Shown here piece by piece: positions 35,619 through 49,430 of a stretch of 64,000 nucleotides of DNA. This stretch comes from Heterocephalus glaber (Eukaryota; Chordata; Mammalia; Rodentia; Bathyergidae). The stretch covers positions 14,199,730-14,263,729 of the forward strand of contig NW_004624732.1 in the NCBI RefSeq assembly GCF_000247695.1, read 5' to 3'. Every line of letters begins with the position of its first letter. Within the stretch, counting starts at the first letter, position 1. The position numbers were made by a program, and so were the translations under genes. The notes under the pieces are model-generated. The model was not told the origin of the DNA, searched no databases, and saw only the letters and a list, made by a program, of their open reading frames with translations.

Positions 35619-35842
35619 CAGTGATGGCGAACCCTTTAGAGACCAAGTGCCCAAATTGCAACCCAATATCCACTTATTTATTGCAAAGTACCAACACTGC
35701 AATTAAACTTGAATACTAAGGTTTTAGTTTAGAAAAAACAACCATTATCTGCTGCTCTGCTGCTGGGGCAACTTGGTTCATGTGCCAACAGAGGGCTCTG
35801 TGTGTCCGAAGCAGCAAGCATCCAATAGGTTCGCCACCACTG
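35619..35842 (+). mobile_element. hAT-type MITE, copy 2
   Basis: Terminal inverted repeats CAGTGATGGCGAACC and GGTTCGCCACCACTG (one extra A in the right arm). The body matches copy 1 (GAGACCAAGTGCCCAAA, CACTTATTTAT, CAACAGAGGGC). Flanks CTATAGTC / CTATATTC are similar, with four extra bases at the right. Confidence 0.75.
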
Positions 35843-36140
35843 ATTGCTATATTCTGTGAATGTGGGTTATACGAGTTTCACCGTTAATATAAAACAACTG
35901 ACATTTTGCAGGTTAGAACATCATGTCCTTACGTGTGATCCAATTTTCTCTCTGAAAAAGCACAATTATATCAGATCTCTTTCCAATTTTATTTGAAAAA
36001 TGTCATGCCATCCCTGAGACAACCATATATCCACCATAGCCCTGAGCCCCAACTCACCAAGCAGAGAACAGAAAATCTTTAAATTCATAAAATTTATGTG
36101 TGGAATGACAGAAAATGGAAAATTGGAATCTACTAAGTCT

Positions 36141-36227
36141 TTTTTTTTTTTTTTTGTACCGGAGATTGAACTTGGATCCTTGTACTTGCAAAGCAGGCAG
36201 CAGAACCACTGAGCTAAATTCCCCGGC
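36141..36227 (-). repeat. ID-like SINE
   Basis: Flanked by TCTACTAAGTCTTTT. Confidence 0.9.
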
Positions 36228-36229
36228 CC

Positions 36230-37777
36230 TCTACTAAGTCTTTTACTACAACTAATTTGTTATCAAAACTACTGCTTGGGTAGTACAACTAACTTAATAT
36301 ATTCATATTTGCTTTATTTAAGTACTAAGTTACAACTATACAGCAAGTAAAACATTTTTCATAAGAAAGCAAAAGAAATAAGCTGGAATGTAACCTAAAA
36401 GTATAAGAAGATTAATTATACTTTTGTGCACGTTTGATATTTCCATAGTAAAAATCTAAAATAAAGAGCCCTAATAAAGAAAATTCAACTCTTAAACTTC
36501 TACCAATAGTGAGAGAAAATACATTTAGTGGAGCCTTAGGGTAGGAGTCAAATGGTAAGATTCAGATTCTGGCTCTGAACCTATTTTACTCTGAATGTAA
36601 CACCTTCTGGATTAGGGTACTTATCCATGAAATAACTCAGACTAGATGGTTTAATTTGGATTCTGAGGTTGTACGGTTATATGACCTTCATAATGCATAT
36701 GTTCCCTTAAAGTAACAGGTACTGCATCCTTATGCTAGCTGGTGACACAGCCCTGGAGATGAACCCCAACAAAACGTGCAAAGCAAGGGATGTTTAAACA
36801 AATGTATATGGGTTAAAATAATCGTAGGTCATTTTCTTGTCTAGAAATTGACATATTATGCATATGAAGCTCTGAATAGTTTTAAGAAACTTAGAATTCC
36901 ACCAAGACAACTAACTCTAATTAAACATAAAGGAAAATAACTGAATGATTTCTTGACACCTGGCATCTGTGGCACCTGTTTTCCCTCCATGCATTAGGTG
37001 TCAAAGAAAGATGTTAATTCTGTGTAATGCTGAAATCAAAAAGTACTATATTAAACCAGTTAGGTTTAAACTAAAGAACATGAGACTACTACCTTCTAAT
37101 AAATAACAGAATTTAGTTAGAAGTATGTTTTTGTTGTGATTCTTGTAATGCCTTAACTCTTAACACCACAGAATTCACATAAATGGTATTGGTGACAGCC
37201 CCTCTCTATCCAATAATCTGCTCCAAGTGGAAAACTGGATTTCTTTTGTAGGGCAGGAGTAATTCATAAAGATTCATTTATAATTATAAAGTCAATATAA
37301 GTAAACAAGTAATCCCTCCCAAACCACATATATGGGCAATGTGGTTTTCAATATGGCACACTGAAAATCCAACTGCTTTTAGAAATAGAAACACCCAAAA
37401 GTGCAGCTATTGATACCTCTATTTTATCAGTTAATTTATACTGTAAAAGGACTGCCAAAAGAATGTGACCTATTAAATAAAATTAGTGTTAATGTTGGAA
37501 AAAGTTATCTTGGGTATAAAACAGGAAAAGGAATATAATCCTAAAAGATGCATAAAGATAAGCATATAATGGGAGAAAGGGGAATTTTCGTGTTTAATTC
37601 ACAGCTGAAAGAATTCAAAGATAGTATTAGTAAAAATCTACAAGATGATTGTGAACTAAAGAGTGAATCTGGATGTCTTGAACGAGTCTGACTGAGACGG
37701 TGTGCAGGTGCAAAACTGCATGGAGATGTAACCCATTATCGTGTTTTGTGATGATTTCACCACAAATGGCTCCCCTA
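36230..37777. other. Intronic sequence near the 5' end of the long intron
   Basis: No gene. A faint MIR-like stretch lies at 36535-36690 (GATTCTGGCTCTGAACC, TCCATGAAATAA). Confidence 0.4.
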
Positions 37778-37952
<175 letters not shown>

Positions 37953-38359
37953 TTAACAGATTATCTGTGCTTCTCAGACAGGGAAAAATAAAAACACTGC
38001 TGCATTATAAACAGGAGAGGGAAGTATCCAGTGAAGAAGCCCTTAAAGAGAATGTTGTCAGCTAACATATCCATCTCATCAAAGACGACTTCAACAGAGT
38101 AGTTGTTTCTGTTTTCAATCATCGATATTCAGAGAACTTCATGAGTGTATTAGTCCTAATGCTATGTCTGGTCTTCTTAGTAATTTCCTATCTAACCAGT
38201 AAAACAGAGAGCTGTGTTATGTGTGGAAGTTAAATGAATTCCAGTTCTGCAATATTCCTGCACAGACATTTAAATCACAGAAGAATACTGCTCTAAAACT
38301 TGGTATCCGTTTCTGCCTCATAAACTTCATGGAATGATAAACTAAAAACTGGGTGTGTT

Positions 38360-38466
38360 GGGCCAGGGATTTAGCTCAGTGGTTCCGGCGCCTGCCTCGA
38401 AAGCGCAAGGTCCCGAGTTCAATCCCCGGTACCAAAAAAAAAAAAAAAAAAAAAAAAAAAACCCCA
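38360..38466 (+). repeat. ID-like SINE with 27-A tail
   Basis: Flanked by AAAAACTGGGTGTG; the long pure A-run suggests a young copy. Confidence 0.9.
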
Positions 38467-39325
38467 CAAAAACTGGGTGTGCTGATAGAAGGTCCACTGC
38501 TAAACATCCCCATATACAATGTTTCTCATTTATTCAAAAGGTTTGTGGAAAATTTTCACACCTTCTTCCTGATAAGTTATCCCATGAACTCCTACACCTT
38601 TGGAGGAAAACATTAAAATGGGGACTTTCAGACTTGTGTTTAAAGCCAAAGAATCTGAATCTGTTTTCTTCCTAGCAATGAAAGACCATCAAGTTTCTCA
38701 ATGAACCATTAACAACTCCCCTGAACTTTCAAATTTTATGATTAAGAAAGAACCAACTGAAAATGTCTGGGCATGGCACTATGGTCAAGTCTACAAAGCA
38801 GAAGCATGTATATCCAACAATTTTGGTTGATTCTGGTAATAGAAACAAGTGACTGCAGTGGATAGTGTTTCTACAGAGTCAACTCCTCTCATAGGTAGGT
38901 GGCACAACCTTAAAGAATGCTGCGTAGCTTTATTCTGAGGCTGCAGCAATTCTTCAGGCTTGTTTTCGAAACTTTTCTTTCCAGTTTTACTATACATATC
39001 TTGTTGATATGTAAAGACGTACAACTCACTGAAAATATTTTAAACTCCACTTATTATACATTTGCATAACTGATGTTAACAGTGAATCAGAAGAAAAAGT
39101 CCTAGAGTCTTCTTGACAAAGATCTCCTTACAGCTGCAAACCTTGAAGAACCCATTTATTAATCCATAAATGTTTGCCACATCCAGGGAGTTATCTGTGA
39201 GAGTTTTTTAGTGCTATACTTTCTTTTTGAAGTCGTGGCATAACCAAGCCAACCAGGTCTTCACTTAAGCCTTTTTTCCTTGTATTTTGTGTGAATTCTG
39301 AAGATGTTTTCTGTAGGCTTTAGAT

Positions 39326-39331
39326 TTTATT
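39326..39331 (-). promoter_or_regulatory. Candidate intronic poly(A) signal AATAAA for the short WDR33 isoform
   Basis: Minus-strand AATAAA 12 bases after the read-through stop. Further minus-strand AATAAA copies in the same intron are at 39160-39155, 38934-38929 and 38534-38529. The one at 38934 is followed by a G/T-rich stretch (AAGGTTGTG), so it may be the better functional candidate. The sequence alone cannot show which is used. Confidence 0.4.
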
Positions 39332-39342
39332 CAGCTGTATAA

Positions 39343-39906
<564 letters not shown>

Positions 39907-40012
39907 TTAGAGGAGCATATATTAACGTGCAGCAATAAATTACACAATTTTTCAGTTTCACAACAGCAAAAATTTGCCCATATCTGTTTTTAGAACATGA
40001 CAGGATAAACTA

Positions 40013-40225
<213 letters not shown>

Positions 40226-40306
40226 CTAATATTAAGTAGGCAATAGTAAATCTCTCAAGGGTACCTCAGCTTTCTAAACAACTATTTTGTTAGAAAAGAA
40301 CTTATA

Positions 40307-40393
40307 GGGCCGGGGATTTAGCTCAGCGGTTCTGGCGCCTGCCTCCAAGTGCAAGGTCCCAAATTTGATCCCTGGTACCAAAAAAAAAAAAAA
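40307..40393 (+). repeat. ID-like SINE
   Basis: Flanks AGAAAAGAACTTA on both sides. Confidence 0.9.
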
Positions 40394-40535
40394 GAAAAGA
40401 ACTTAAAGGAAGGGAAGGGAGGGAAAGAAGTAACAAGAAATAAGATGTGTTATGTACGTGTACCAACTCCCTAAGATGAATGTAATCATTATGTACTACA
40501 AACATGTACTAATACAAATTTTAAAAGAATGAGGT
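40394..40535 (+). mobile_element. L1-like 3' end with purine tract
   Basis: GGAAGGGAAGGGAGGGAAAG tract, then GTGTACCAACTCCCTAAGATG and ATGTAATCATTATGTACTA, parallel to 25600-25868. Confidence 0.55.
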
Positions 40536-41005
40536 AGCATACTCTATATACCCCAAACCATTTCAAACTAAAAAGCTTTAAAAAAAAATTTGTATTAACA
40601 GTGTAGGAAAAGTTCTAGCACTTAAATTCATTAACTAAATTAAAAATAACAAATATATTATGAATGCCTATACCAATGTACTCTAAAAAGCATTTCAAAG
40701 AAAATATACAAAGATCTCATAATACTAGGCTACATGGTGACTAACATAAATAAGGTAGTCACCAGAAAATTCAGAAAGACTGAATTTGGTATCTTATAAC
40801 TACTATCCATTCAATGCAAACAGTGTTACCAGTGCGTAATTAAAACAAAACAAACAAATAAACAAAAAAGATAACAATGCCAAGTTAAGGCTATCAAACT
40901 TTTCCTGCAACTAAATGTATTTAAAAATTGTAAGCTCTCCACCATTCATAGTCCCAAGCAGTGATAATTCTTATGCTGATCTACTGTTAAAACAACTTTA
41001 TCCAT

Positions 41006-41092
41006 AGGCCCAGGATTTAGTTCAGTGGTTCTGGCGCCTGCCTCGAAAGCGCAAAGTCCCAAGTTTGATCCCCAGTACCAAAACCAAAAAAA
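41006..41092 (+). repeat. ID-like SINE
   Basis: Flanked by CTTTATCCAT. Confidence 0.9.
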
Positions 41093-41390
41093 TCTACTTT
41101 ATCCATTGACTTACACTACACAGATATTTTAATGTCATAATTTGCAGGCTGAATCTAATCTGTGGTTATGATAGTCAACTCAAAACATAGTGCACTGTTT
41201 AAATTTTCAGTTCCTATGATGAATTACATACTTACTAGAGGATACAAATATACAAAATACAATCCTATTTTCCAAAATAAAAACTGACAAAGAATTGAAA
41301 AATACAAGTGTGCTTACAGAAAGAGCAAGATGAAATACATAAAATGAAGTCTATTTGGTAAATTATACAAGTTTATGACAATTGCTTCCC

Positions 41391-41471
41391 CTCCACCCCC
41401 CAGTACTAGGAATCAAACTCAGGGCCTTACACTTGCCAGGCAGGCACAGTGCCACTGAGCTAAATCCCTGA
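41391..41471 (-). repeat. ID-like SINE
   Basis: GGAATCAAACTCAGGGCCTTAC to GAGCTAAATCCC; the tail is C-rich instead of T-rich. Confidence 0.8.
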
Positions 41472-42605
<1,134 letters not shown>

Positions 42606-43145
42606 CTATAACAAAAGAAAATTTTGTTTTTAGAGCTCCTGATTACATTCAGAGAAGAAACCAGGGCCATCGCAAGGTGATTATCTCAACATCTAAAGGC
42701 AAATGCAGAACTAGACATGACATTTCCCCCACAAAAAAGAAAACTATTATAACAGATTACAAGAAAATCAAGATACAAGAAAGTTAAATATCCATTATTA
42801 CTCAACAACAAAACGAAGAATCACATTAAGTATCAGATTTCCTTACTCCTCAAAGTCAACATAAACTTGTTCACAATAAGCCTAACTTAAAATTAATTCT
42901 CCTATCACAAGACTTAAAGGTTGTTCAATCTTTTGTTGAACACTGCTTTATGCAAAAATTCATCATTAGATTAAAAGGAATATTTAAACTGAGACAAAAT
43001 ATAACCCATTGTTCACACAGATGTGTCATACTACCCTTTCAATAATGTTCATTTTAACTACAAAGATGTAAAAATAAAAAGACCATTCTGAACATGAATT
43101 CACATATTTTTAGGCTTAAAGGTCAAAGTAAAGAGGATTTTATTA

Positions 43146-43241
<96 letters not shown>

Positions 43242-43266
43242 TTAAAATAAGAAAATAGAACAATTA

Positions 43267-43345
43267 GCCGGAGATTTAGCTCAGTGGTGCCACCGCGTGC
43301 CTCGCAAGTGCAAGGTCCCAAGTTCGATCGCCGGTACCATAAAAA
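43267..43345 (+). repeat. ID-like SINE
   Basis: Flanked by GAACAATTAG, 29 bp from the acceptor of coding exon 2. Confidence 0.9.
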
Positions 43346-44034
43346 CCAGAAATACAAAATGGAACAATTAGTATATAATCTAATTATACGCAATGTGAAA
43401 GTATTAACAAAATATAAGGTACAGAAATGCGAAGAAAACAGGATTCAAAAATGTTAATTTCTAAAACACATGTAATAGTAGTTATCTTAAGAAGCTGTCC
43501 CCTCTTTGCTACTGACATTGCTTACAATTTTCCTCCTCACACACACCATTCCCATACATCCAAGATGCTGCAGACTCCAACACTTTTTCACAACTATATT
43601 AACACAAATAACAGAGTAGGGGATAGACAGACACTCTATCCCAAACTCCTCACCACAAAATAATCATTAGGTCTTGCCTTTGGCTTTCTTTATTCCTCTC
43701 AAATTCTATCTCCTAGTTTCCCCAAATAAAATTCCTGGAAAAGTCTAAATCTGTTTTACCTCTCATTCTCCAATGAATGTCCGACATACTATTTAGGTGT
43801 ATCTCCAAGTAAGGGTTAACCACAGATCTAAGGTAATGAAAAGCAGACAAATTTTCATAGAGACAAGAGAAGACCAAATCCCAATGAGACAGTAACATTA
43901 GGTTATGACAAGTAAAGAAAGAACTCAAAAGGGAAAAACACAGAGCTAAGGGAGCATTACAAAGACCTTGTCTTACTTATCATCTCAGAGTCGCTTCCAC
44001 CTATAGACAGTAACAGGTGCTCAATTGTGTATGT

Positions 44035-44318
44035 GCACGCAGTGGTACTGGGAACTGAAGCACTGGCCTTTGCACTGAGCTATATTCCCCAGCCCCCCTT
44101 TTTTGGTACCGAGGATCAAACTCGGGACCTTGTGCTTGCCAGGCAGATGCAGGAACCACCAAGCTAAATCCCCGGCCCCTCTTTTTTATTTTTTAAGACC
44201 AGGTCTCATTAAGGTATTAAGTTGCCTAGGGTGGGCTCAAACTGGCAATTCTACTGCCTCAGCTTCCCAGAGTGCTGGGATTACAGGTGTGTGCCACTAT
44301 GCCCAATGGTGCCCAATC
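44035..44318 (-). repeat. Reverse SINE cluster
   Basis: Old reverse tRNA arm at 44035-44098, reverse ID-like SINE at 44099-44177, and reverse B1 at 44180-44318. The ID copy appears to have inserted in a B1-ID dimer. Confidence 0.8.
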
Positions 44319-44429
44319 TTAATTAAATAAAGCTCTTTGCAGCAAACTATCAGGAACTCAGATATGGAAAAAATCTATGTTTCCAGGGCCAATGTTTCTG
44401 ACATTCACAATTACAATTCTAAAACCCTG

Positions 44430-44570
44430 TACTTAGCAGAGCGTGCTGGGGCATGCCTGTGGGAGGCTGAGGCAGGAGGATTGCCAGGAGCTGGAGGCCA
44501 GACTGCGATATCTATGAGTTCAAGGGCAACCTGAAGTACACAGGGAGACATTTTGTCTCAAAAAATTTTT
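44430..44570 (+). repeat. B1 SINE
   Basis: GGGAGGCTGAGGCAGGAGG to TTGTCTCAAAAA, diverged. Confidence 0.75.
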
Positions 44571-44739
44571 GTTGTTTTTTTATCTCTGTTCTCACAGAAA
44601 TATTGCTGTTAGTAATCTATTTCATACACACTGATTTTATTAACAAGTGCTTTAAGGTTGGCATATAGGTTAAAGTATAGTACTTTCTTCTGACTTGTTA
44701 TGAACTTTTAGAACAAAGCCTATTTCTTTATTTTAATTA

Positions 44740-44835
44740 GTCCATATTTGCCATATATAATGATCACATTCATCATTGGGAACTTGTACCTGTACATAAT
44801 ATATCTTAATTCTTTCTTTCCTCTCCCCTCTCAAC
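44740..44835 (-). mobile_element. L1-like 3' end, reverse copy
   Basis: The reverse complement reads AGATATATTATGTACAGG, ACAAGTTCCCAATGATGAATG and TGATCATTATATATGG, as in the copies at 25770 and 40430, with a purine tract before it. Confidence 0.55.
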
Positions 44836-44888
44836 AGAAAAAAGCCTGTTTCTAAACTGGAGTCTAACTTTAATTAAATTTTCAGAAG

Positions 44889-44917
44889 GTGTTCACTTTG
44901 GCAGCACATACACTAAA
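44889..44917 (+). pseudogene. U6 snRNA 5' retro-fragment
   Basis: GTGTTCACTTTGGCAGCACA and the next nine bases match the 5' end of U6 snRNA (consensus GTGCTCGCTTCGGCAGCACA) with a few changes. The match stops after CACTAAA. A 16-bp direct repeat (44875-44890 and 44914-44929) flanks it exactly. It has no poly(A), no internal U6 region and no U6 promoter, so it is not an RNA gene. Confidence 0.85.
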
Positions 44918-44982
44918 TTTTCAGAAGGTGATTCAGAAATTCAAGAGGAATAAAGAAAGCCAAGGACAAGACAGAGTTTAAA

Positions 44983-45170
44983 AAAAAAAAAAAATAAATA
45001 TATATATATATTTTTAAACTGCTTAAAACTTTTAAAAACAATGTTATATATAATATATATTGTGTACATATGTACATATTATGTATATATAGTGTATATA
45101 CACATATTATATATTATGTATAGTGTATATATAACATATTATATATTATTATATATTATATATATATGCC
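44983..45170. repeat. AT-rich (TA)n-like low-complexity tract
   Basis: Nearly pure A/T with many overlapping palindromic TATATA, ATATTATATA and GTATATAC units, about 125 bp past the donor of the first coding exon. Confidence 0.9.
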
Positions 45171-45245
45171 AAGATGATCTGAGGTGTCCTTAAATCTGAA
45201 GTCAACTTCATCCTACTAATTTGAGCAATGTAAGAATACTTATTA

Positions 45246-45520
<275 letters not shown>

Positions 45521-45594
45521 CTAGGGAGGGAAAAAGTATTTTCACTATAAAAGTCAGAACATTACCTGAAAACATTTTACTTTATATTTTACTC

Positions 45595-45815
45595 ATTTTT
45601 TTGTGGTCCTGGGGACCAAACCCAGTGTATTATGCATGCTAGACAAGCAGTCTACCAATAAGCAACATCCCAATCTGTGAGCATTTTTTGATTTTTGTCT
45701 TTTTCAACGAAGTTTCTTTATGTAGCTCAGAGGGGCCTCAATCTCACCATCCTCCTGCCTCAAACCTCCTAAGTGCTGGGACTGCATGTGCACACCTGCA
45801 CGCTTGGCTAAAAAC
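45595..45815 (-). repeat. B1-ID dimer
   Basis: Reverse tRNA arm (GGGGACCAAACCCAG) then B1 arm (CTCCTGCCTCAAACC to GTGCACACCTGC). Confidence 0.75.
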
Positions 45816-45992
45816 ATTTTTAAATGAACACTTTTTATACTTTCTTCCCTTTTCTAACCTGTATTATTTCTAGTTTTTAATCAACTTACTTCCTATGAAG
45901 TATGAAATTAATGACAACAACCAGTCACATCTGAAAAGGTCTATTCCACAGAGAAAGTATTAATATTCATTTGATGTAAAATTCAGCCTGGA

Positions 45993-46101
45993 GGGCTCGG
46001 GATTTAGTTCAGTGGTTTCACCACCTGCTGTGCAGGTGCAAGGACCTGAGTTCGATCCCCAGTACCAAAAAAATAAAAAAATAAAAAAATAAAATAAAAT
46101 A
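45993..46101 (+). repeat. ID-like SINE, first of a nested pair
   Basis: AAATTCAGCCTGG lies before it, between it and the next SINE, and after the next SINE. Confidence 0.9.
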
Positions 46102-46114
46102 AAATTCAGCCTGG

Positions 46115-46205
46115 AGGCCAGGGATTTAGCTCCATGGTTCCAGCACCTGCCTTGCAAGCCCAGGTTCCTGAGTTCAATCCACGGTACCCAAAAAAAAAAA
46201 TAAAT
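46115..46205 (+). repeat. ID-like SINE, second of a nested pair
   Basis: Shares its target with the left copy; the two differ at several diagnostic positions, so they are separate insertions. Confidence 0.9.
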
Positions 46206-46360
46206 AAAAATTCAGCCTGATGGAAGAAAAAAGCACAGTATATAAGAGTATGGGCACGTGTTTACGTGTGTGCATGAGTGGGGAAGAAAAGGTAGGCATA
46301 CATGGGGAACTGTTCACGTTTTTTAAATGAAGTTTTTATTTGGATGTTTGTAGTCAAGAT

Positions 46361-46444
46361 TTTTTTTTTCTGGTACTGGGGATGGAACTCAGGACCTTGC
46401 ACTTGTGAGGCAGGCGGCAGCACCACTGAGCTAAATCCCCGGGC
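46361..46444 (-). repeat. ID-like SINE
   Basis: Flanks AGTCAAGATTTTT / GCCAAGACTATTTTT. Confidence 0.85.
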
Positions 46445-46886
46445 CAAGACTATTTTTAAGCTTATCATAAGACCCTATCTCATACAACAGGCACTAAAAT
46501 TATTTTTAAAGTTTCAAAACTGACTTTTCTGTTTTTAAATTTCCTAGTAATCATGTAGAAAGAGGAATAAACTATCATACTTCATATCTGTAATTAATGT
46601 AAAAAGCAGTTATATCTAATTTTAGGAGCAAAGTGTCATTGAAACTTATTTCTCATTACTGTATGTGTATTTACATATTTGTAAAAGGCAACATTAGGCT
46701 AGCATCTGTAAGAATGCTGATCTTACAGCTTTTCAACTTCAGTGCTCTACATTCAAACTTAACATGCTAAATATGCATGACTGTAAAAACTTCAGCATAC
46801 TTTCAAAATTAGACCACTAAAAACACATGAAGTATAGAAACTAAAAACACTTCACAATTATTCTTGCTTCAGAAATAGGAAAGATT

Positions 46887-46984
46887 GGGCCAGGGATTTA
46901 GCTCAGTGGTTCGGCCACCTGCCTCGCAAGTGCAAGGTCCTGAGTTCCATCCTCAGTATCAGAAAAAAAAAAAAAAAAAAAAAG
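46887..46984 (+). repeat. ID-like SINE
   Basis: Flanked by AGAAATAGGAAAGATT; 22-A tail. Confidence 0.9.
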
Positions 46985-47073
46985 AAAGAAATAGGAAAGA
47001 TTATAGTCTCCATTATTTTTCTGTATTCTTATCCTTGCTTTACCTTACTCTTAAGCACTAAATAAAAGGCCTG

Positions 47074-47155
47074 GGGCTGGTGCTATAGCTTAGCAGTGCT
47101 GTGCCTGCCTGGCAAACACAAGGTCCTGAGTTCGATTCCCAGTACCAAAAATAAA
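47074..47155 (+). repeat. ID-like SINE, older variant
   Basis: GGGGCTGGTGCTATAGCTTAGC head with several A-box changes. Confidence 0.8.
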
Positions 47156-47394
47156 TAGACAGCCCAAAAGAAATTATGATTTCCTTTGGATAAAAACAGT
47201 ATCCCATAATCCATCTAGTGGTATTGGAGAGTCTGACTGTGAATTAATTTTATGCCATAAAAGAGCAATCCAATTCTGCTCAACTATGCAGCATATTAAA
47301 AAGAAAAAAATTAAACTCCAAAATAAAAAAAAACAGTATCCCTTTTTGGGGCCAGGAGGTCCTGGGCTCTTAATGACAATGGGATTTCCTTCAA

Positions 47395-47530
47395 GGATGA
47401 CAAAATGTTCTGGAACTAAGTAGAAATAGTGATTGTACAACTGGAGAATATACTAAATACCACTGAATTGTATACTTTAAAATGGTTAAAACAATGGCTT
47501 TTATGTGAATTTTACCCCAATTAAAAATAA
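47395..47530 (+). mobile_element. L1M 3' terminus
   Basis: TTCTGGAACTAAGTAG, ACTGAATTGTATACTTTAAA, TGGTTAAAACAATGGC and TTTTACCCCAATTAAAAA match L1M sense-strand ends. Confidence 0.75.
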
Positions 47531-48150
47531 GGAGTTTAATCCACTGGAAAAAATTTTTAAATGAATGGTAAGTGAAATAGTAATAGAAAAATGATTACTG
47601 AAGCAGGATGCTGGCTATAAGACACTAACCAAGCCCTCAAAGGTCTACTGTACAAACATAAGGAAAATGACTGAGGTCAAAGACAACAATTTTTGAATAA
47701 AACTTGTTCAGAGAAAAAGGCCTTTAATTGTTCCTTGAATAGCTAAGTACTATTTGTGTGACAGAAATAAAGGTTCAGCAAGAGGAAACAATTGCACATA
47801 TTTCAAATCAAGATCTAGCCCTAGATTAAATAAAAGCAAACCACCTCACCACAGTAACCAGGCTTCATATATGACTTAGTCTAGCTTCCTATCATACAAA
47901 TCATTAAGTTATTTGGCCTTTTGGTGGCTGCTATGGACTGATGACTGAATTGTATTCCCCTAAAATTCATATAAGGGGGATCAAAAAATAGTGTTTATAT
48001 TTCTTAAAAATATCACAGTAAAAGATACATAGCCATAAATTCTTGCCACTTTCTGAAGCACTTCTACAAGTCCTCTTTTTGAGTACCTTTACATAGTATA
48101 ATCAAAACTTCAGTGAATGCTGCTGCCAAGTGCCATACAATAGACGCCAA
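47531..48150. other. Unassigned sequence
   Basis: Possibly a decayed DNA transposon around 47980-48150 (GGGGGATCAAAAAATAGTG); not confirmed. Confidence 0.3.
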
Positions 48151-48154
48151 ACTA

Positions 48155-48290
48155 TTTTTTTCATTATTTGAGACAGGGTCTTGCTTTGTAGTTCAGGCTG
48201 GCCTTAAACTCACAATGTAGCCTAGGCTGGCCTCAAACTTGGGGCAATCCTTCTGCCTCAGCCTCCTGAGTGCTAGGATTACAGGAGAAG
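48155..48290 (-). repeat. B1 SINE
   Basis: TTTGAGACAGGGTCTTGCTTTG with the internal duplication, ending CTAGGATTACAGG. Confidence 0.85.
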
Positions 48291-48904
48291 CCAGTCTTAT
48301 TAGAAAAAAAATTAAGGTAAGCTGGGCATACTATGGCAGTACTAGACAACTAACAGAGTGGCAGAGTCAGGGCAAAATGCCTGGGTTTCCTGACTCCTTC
48401 AGCAGGGTTGCCAGATTTTGATGATAACAATATAACAGCTTTCTCTGATGGAAGATAATTTGACACAAGGTGGAAAAAAATCAGTAATCGGCATAGAAAC
48501 ATCCTTCAAAAAGTCAATAAACTATCCTTCAGACTCCACTTGGGACAAAACTCCAAGAAACTAGATTTATAACAAGATGCAGAGAAAGAAGAGCTTTATA
48601 CTCCACAAAAATAATGACTATTTTTTGGGCTCGCTGTAGTATTCACTTAAAGGACGGTAAAAAAAACCCGCACAATTTAAAATAGAAGTTAGGTGTGTCT
48701 CCAAAATATACTCACCTCATAACTGGGATGGAGAGTGAGGAAATAAAGGGATCAGGAAGATAGAAGACAGGAAAAAGAAAAATTAGGTCTGCCTGTGGTT
48801 ATTCAATATGCTAAGAGAACCAAATTACCGAAGTCAAAATTCACCTGTAACACTTTCTCCTACACACAAACCTTCAATGATTCAAGCAAGCAGCACAATT
48901 TTCA

Positions 48905-48981
48905 TTTTGTACCGGGGACTGAACTCAGGACCTTGCACTTGCGAGGCAGGCAATGGCACCACTGAGCTAAATCCCCGGCCC
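48905..48981 (-). repeat. ID-like SINE
   Basis: Flanked by AAGCAGCACAAT. Confidence 0.9.
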
Positions 48982-49169
48982 AAGCAGCACAATCTTTTAA
49001 GTCTAACTTCATTCACATTATAACTGTCCAACACAGCACATCATTTTGAATCACTAAATTTCATAGAACAGTAATTTCCATACTCTGCTGTGGTACCTGT
49101 TCCCTAATTCTTATTTTTAGGAAATATAAAGACTTCTAAGTACACAAAAATCTCCAGCATATTCTTAGC

Positions 49170-49270
49170 CTTGAAGCTTTCAATCACTCACCAGATTAGG
49201 CAAGCCAGTCAACTTCTCTACATCTGTTAAATGAGGTTAAACCAGACAATCTCAAAGATTCTCTTTGCTC
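49170..49270 (+). repeat. Possible MIR fragment
   Basis: GCAAGCCAGTCAACTTCTC and CATCTGTTAAATGAGG resemble the MIR core. Confidence 0.4.
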
Positions 49271-49301
49271 AAAAATACTATTTTGCAAGAACACATTTTT
49301 T

Positions 49302-49430
49302 TTGCCAGGCATGGTGGCACACACCTGTAATCTTAGCACTCAGAAGGCTGAGGCAGGTGAATCACTCCAAGTTCAAGGCCAGCTTGGACTATTTAGCAAG
49401 TCCTTGTCTCCAAAACAAAAAATCCCACAT
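49302..49430 (+). repeat. B1 SINE
   Basis: GCCAGGCATGGTGGCACACA head; lacks the internal duplication. Confidence 0.8.

Noticed and set aside
44889..44917. U6 snRNA gene
   Set aside because: Only the first 29 bases are present, and no TATA/PSE promoter or terminator is seen.
45000..45170. CRISPR-like or satellite array
   Set aside because: Units are irregular TA/ATT strings without spacers or a fixed period; it is simple low-complexity sequence.
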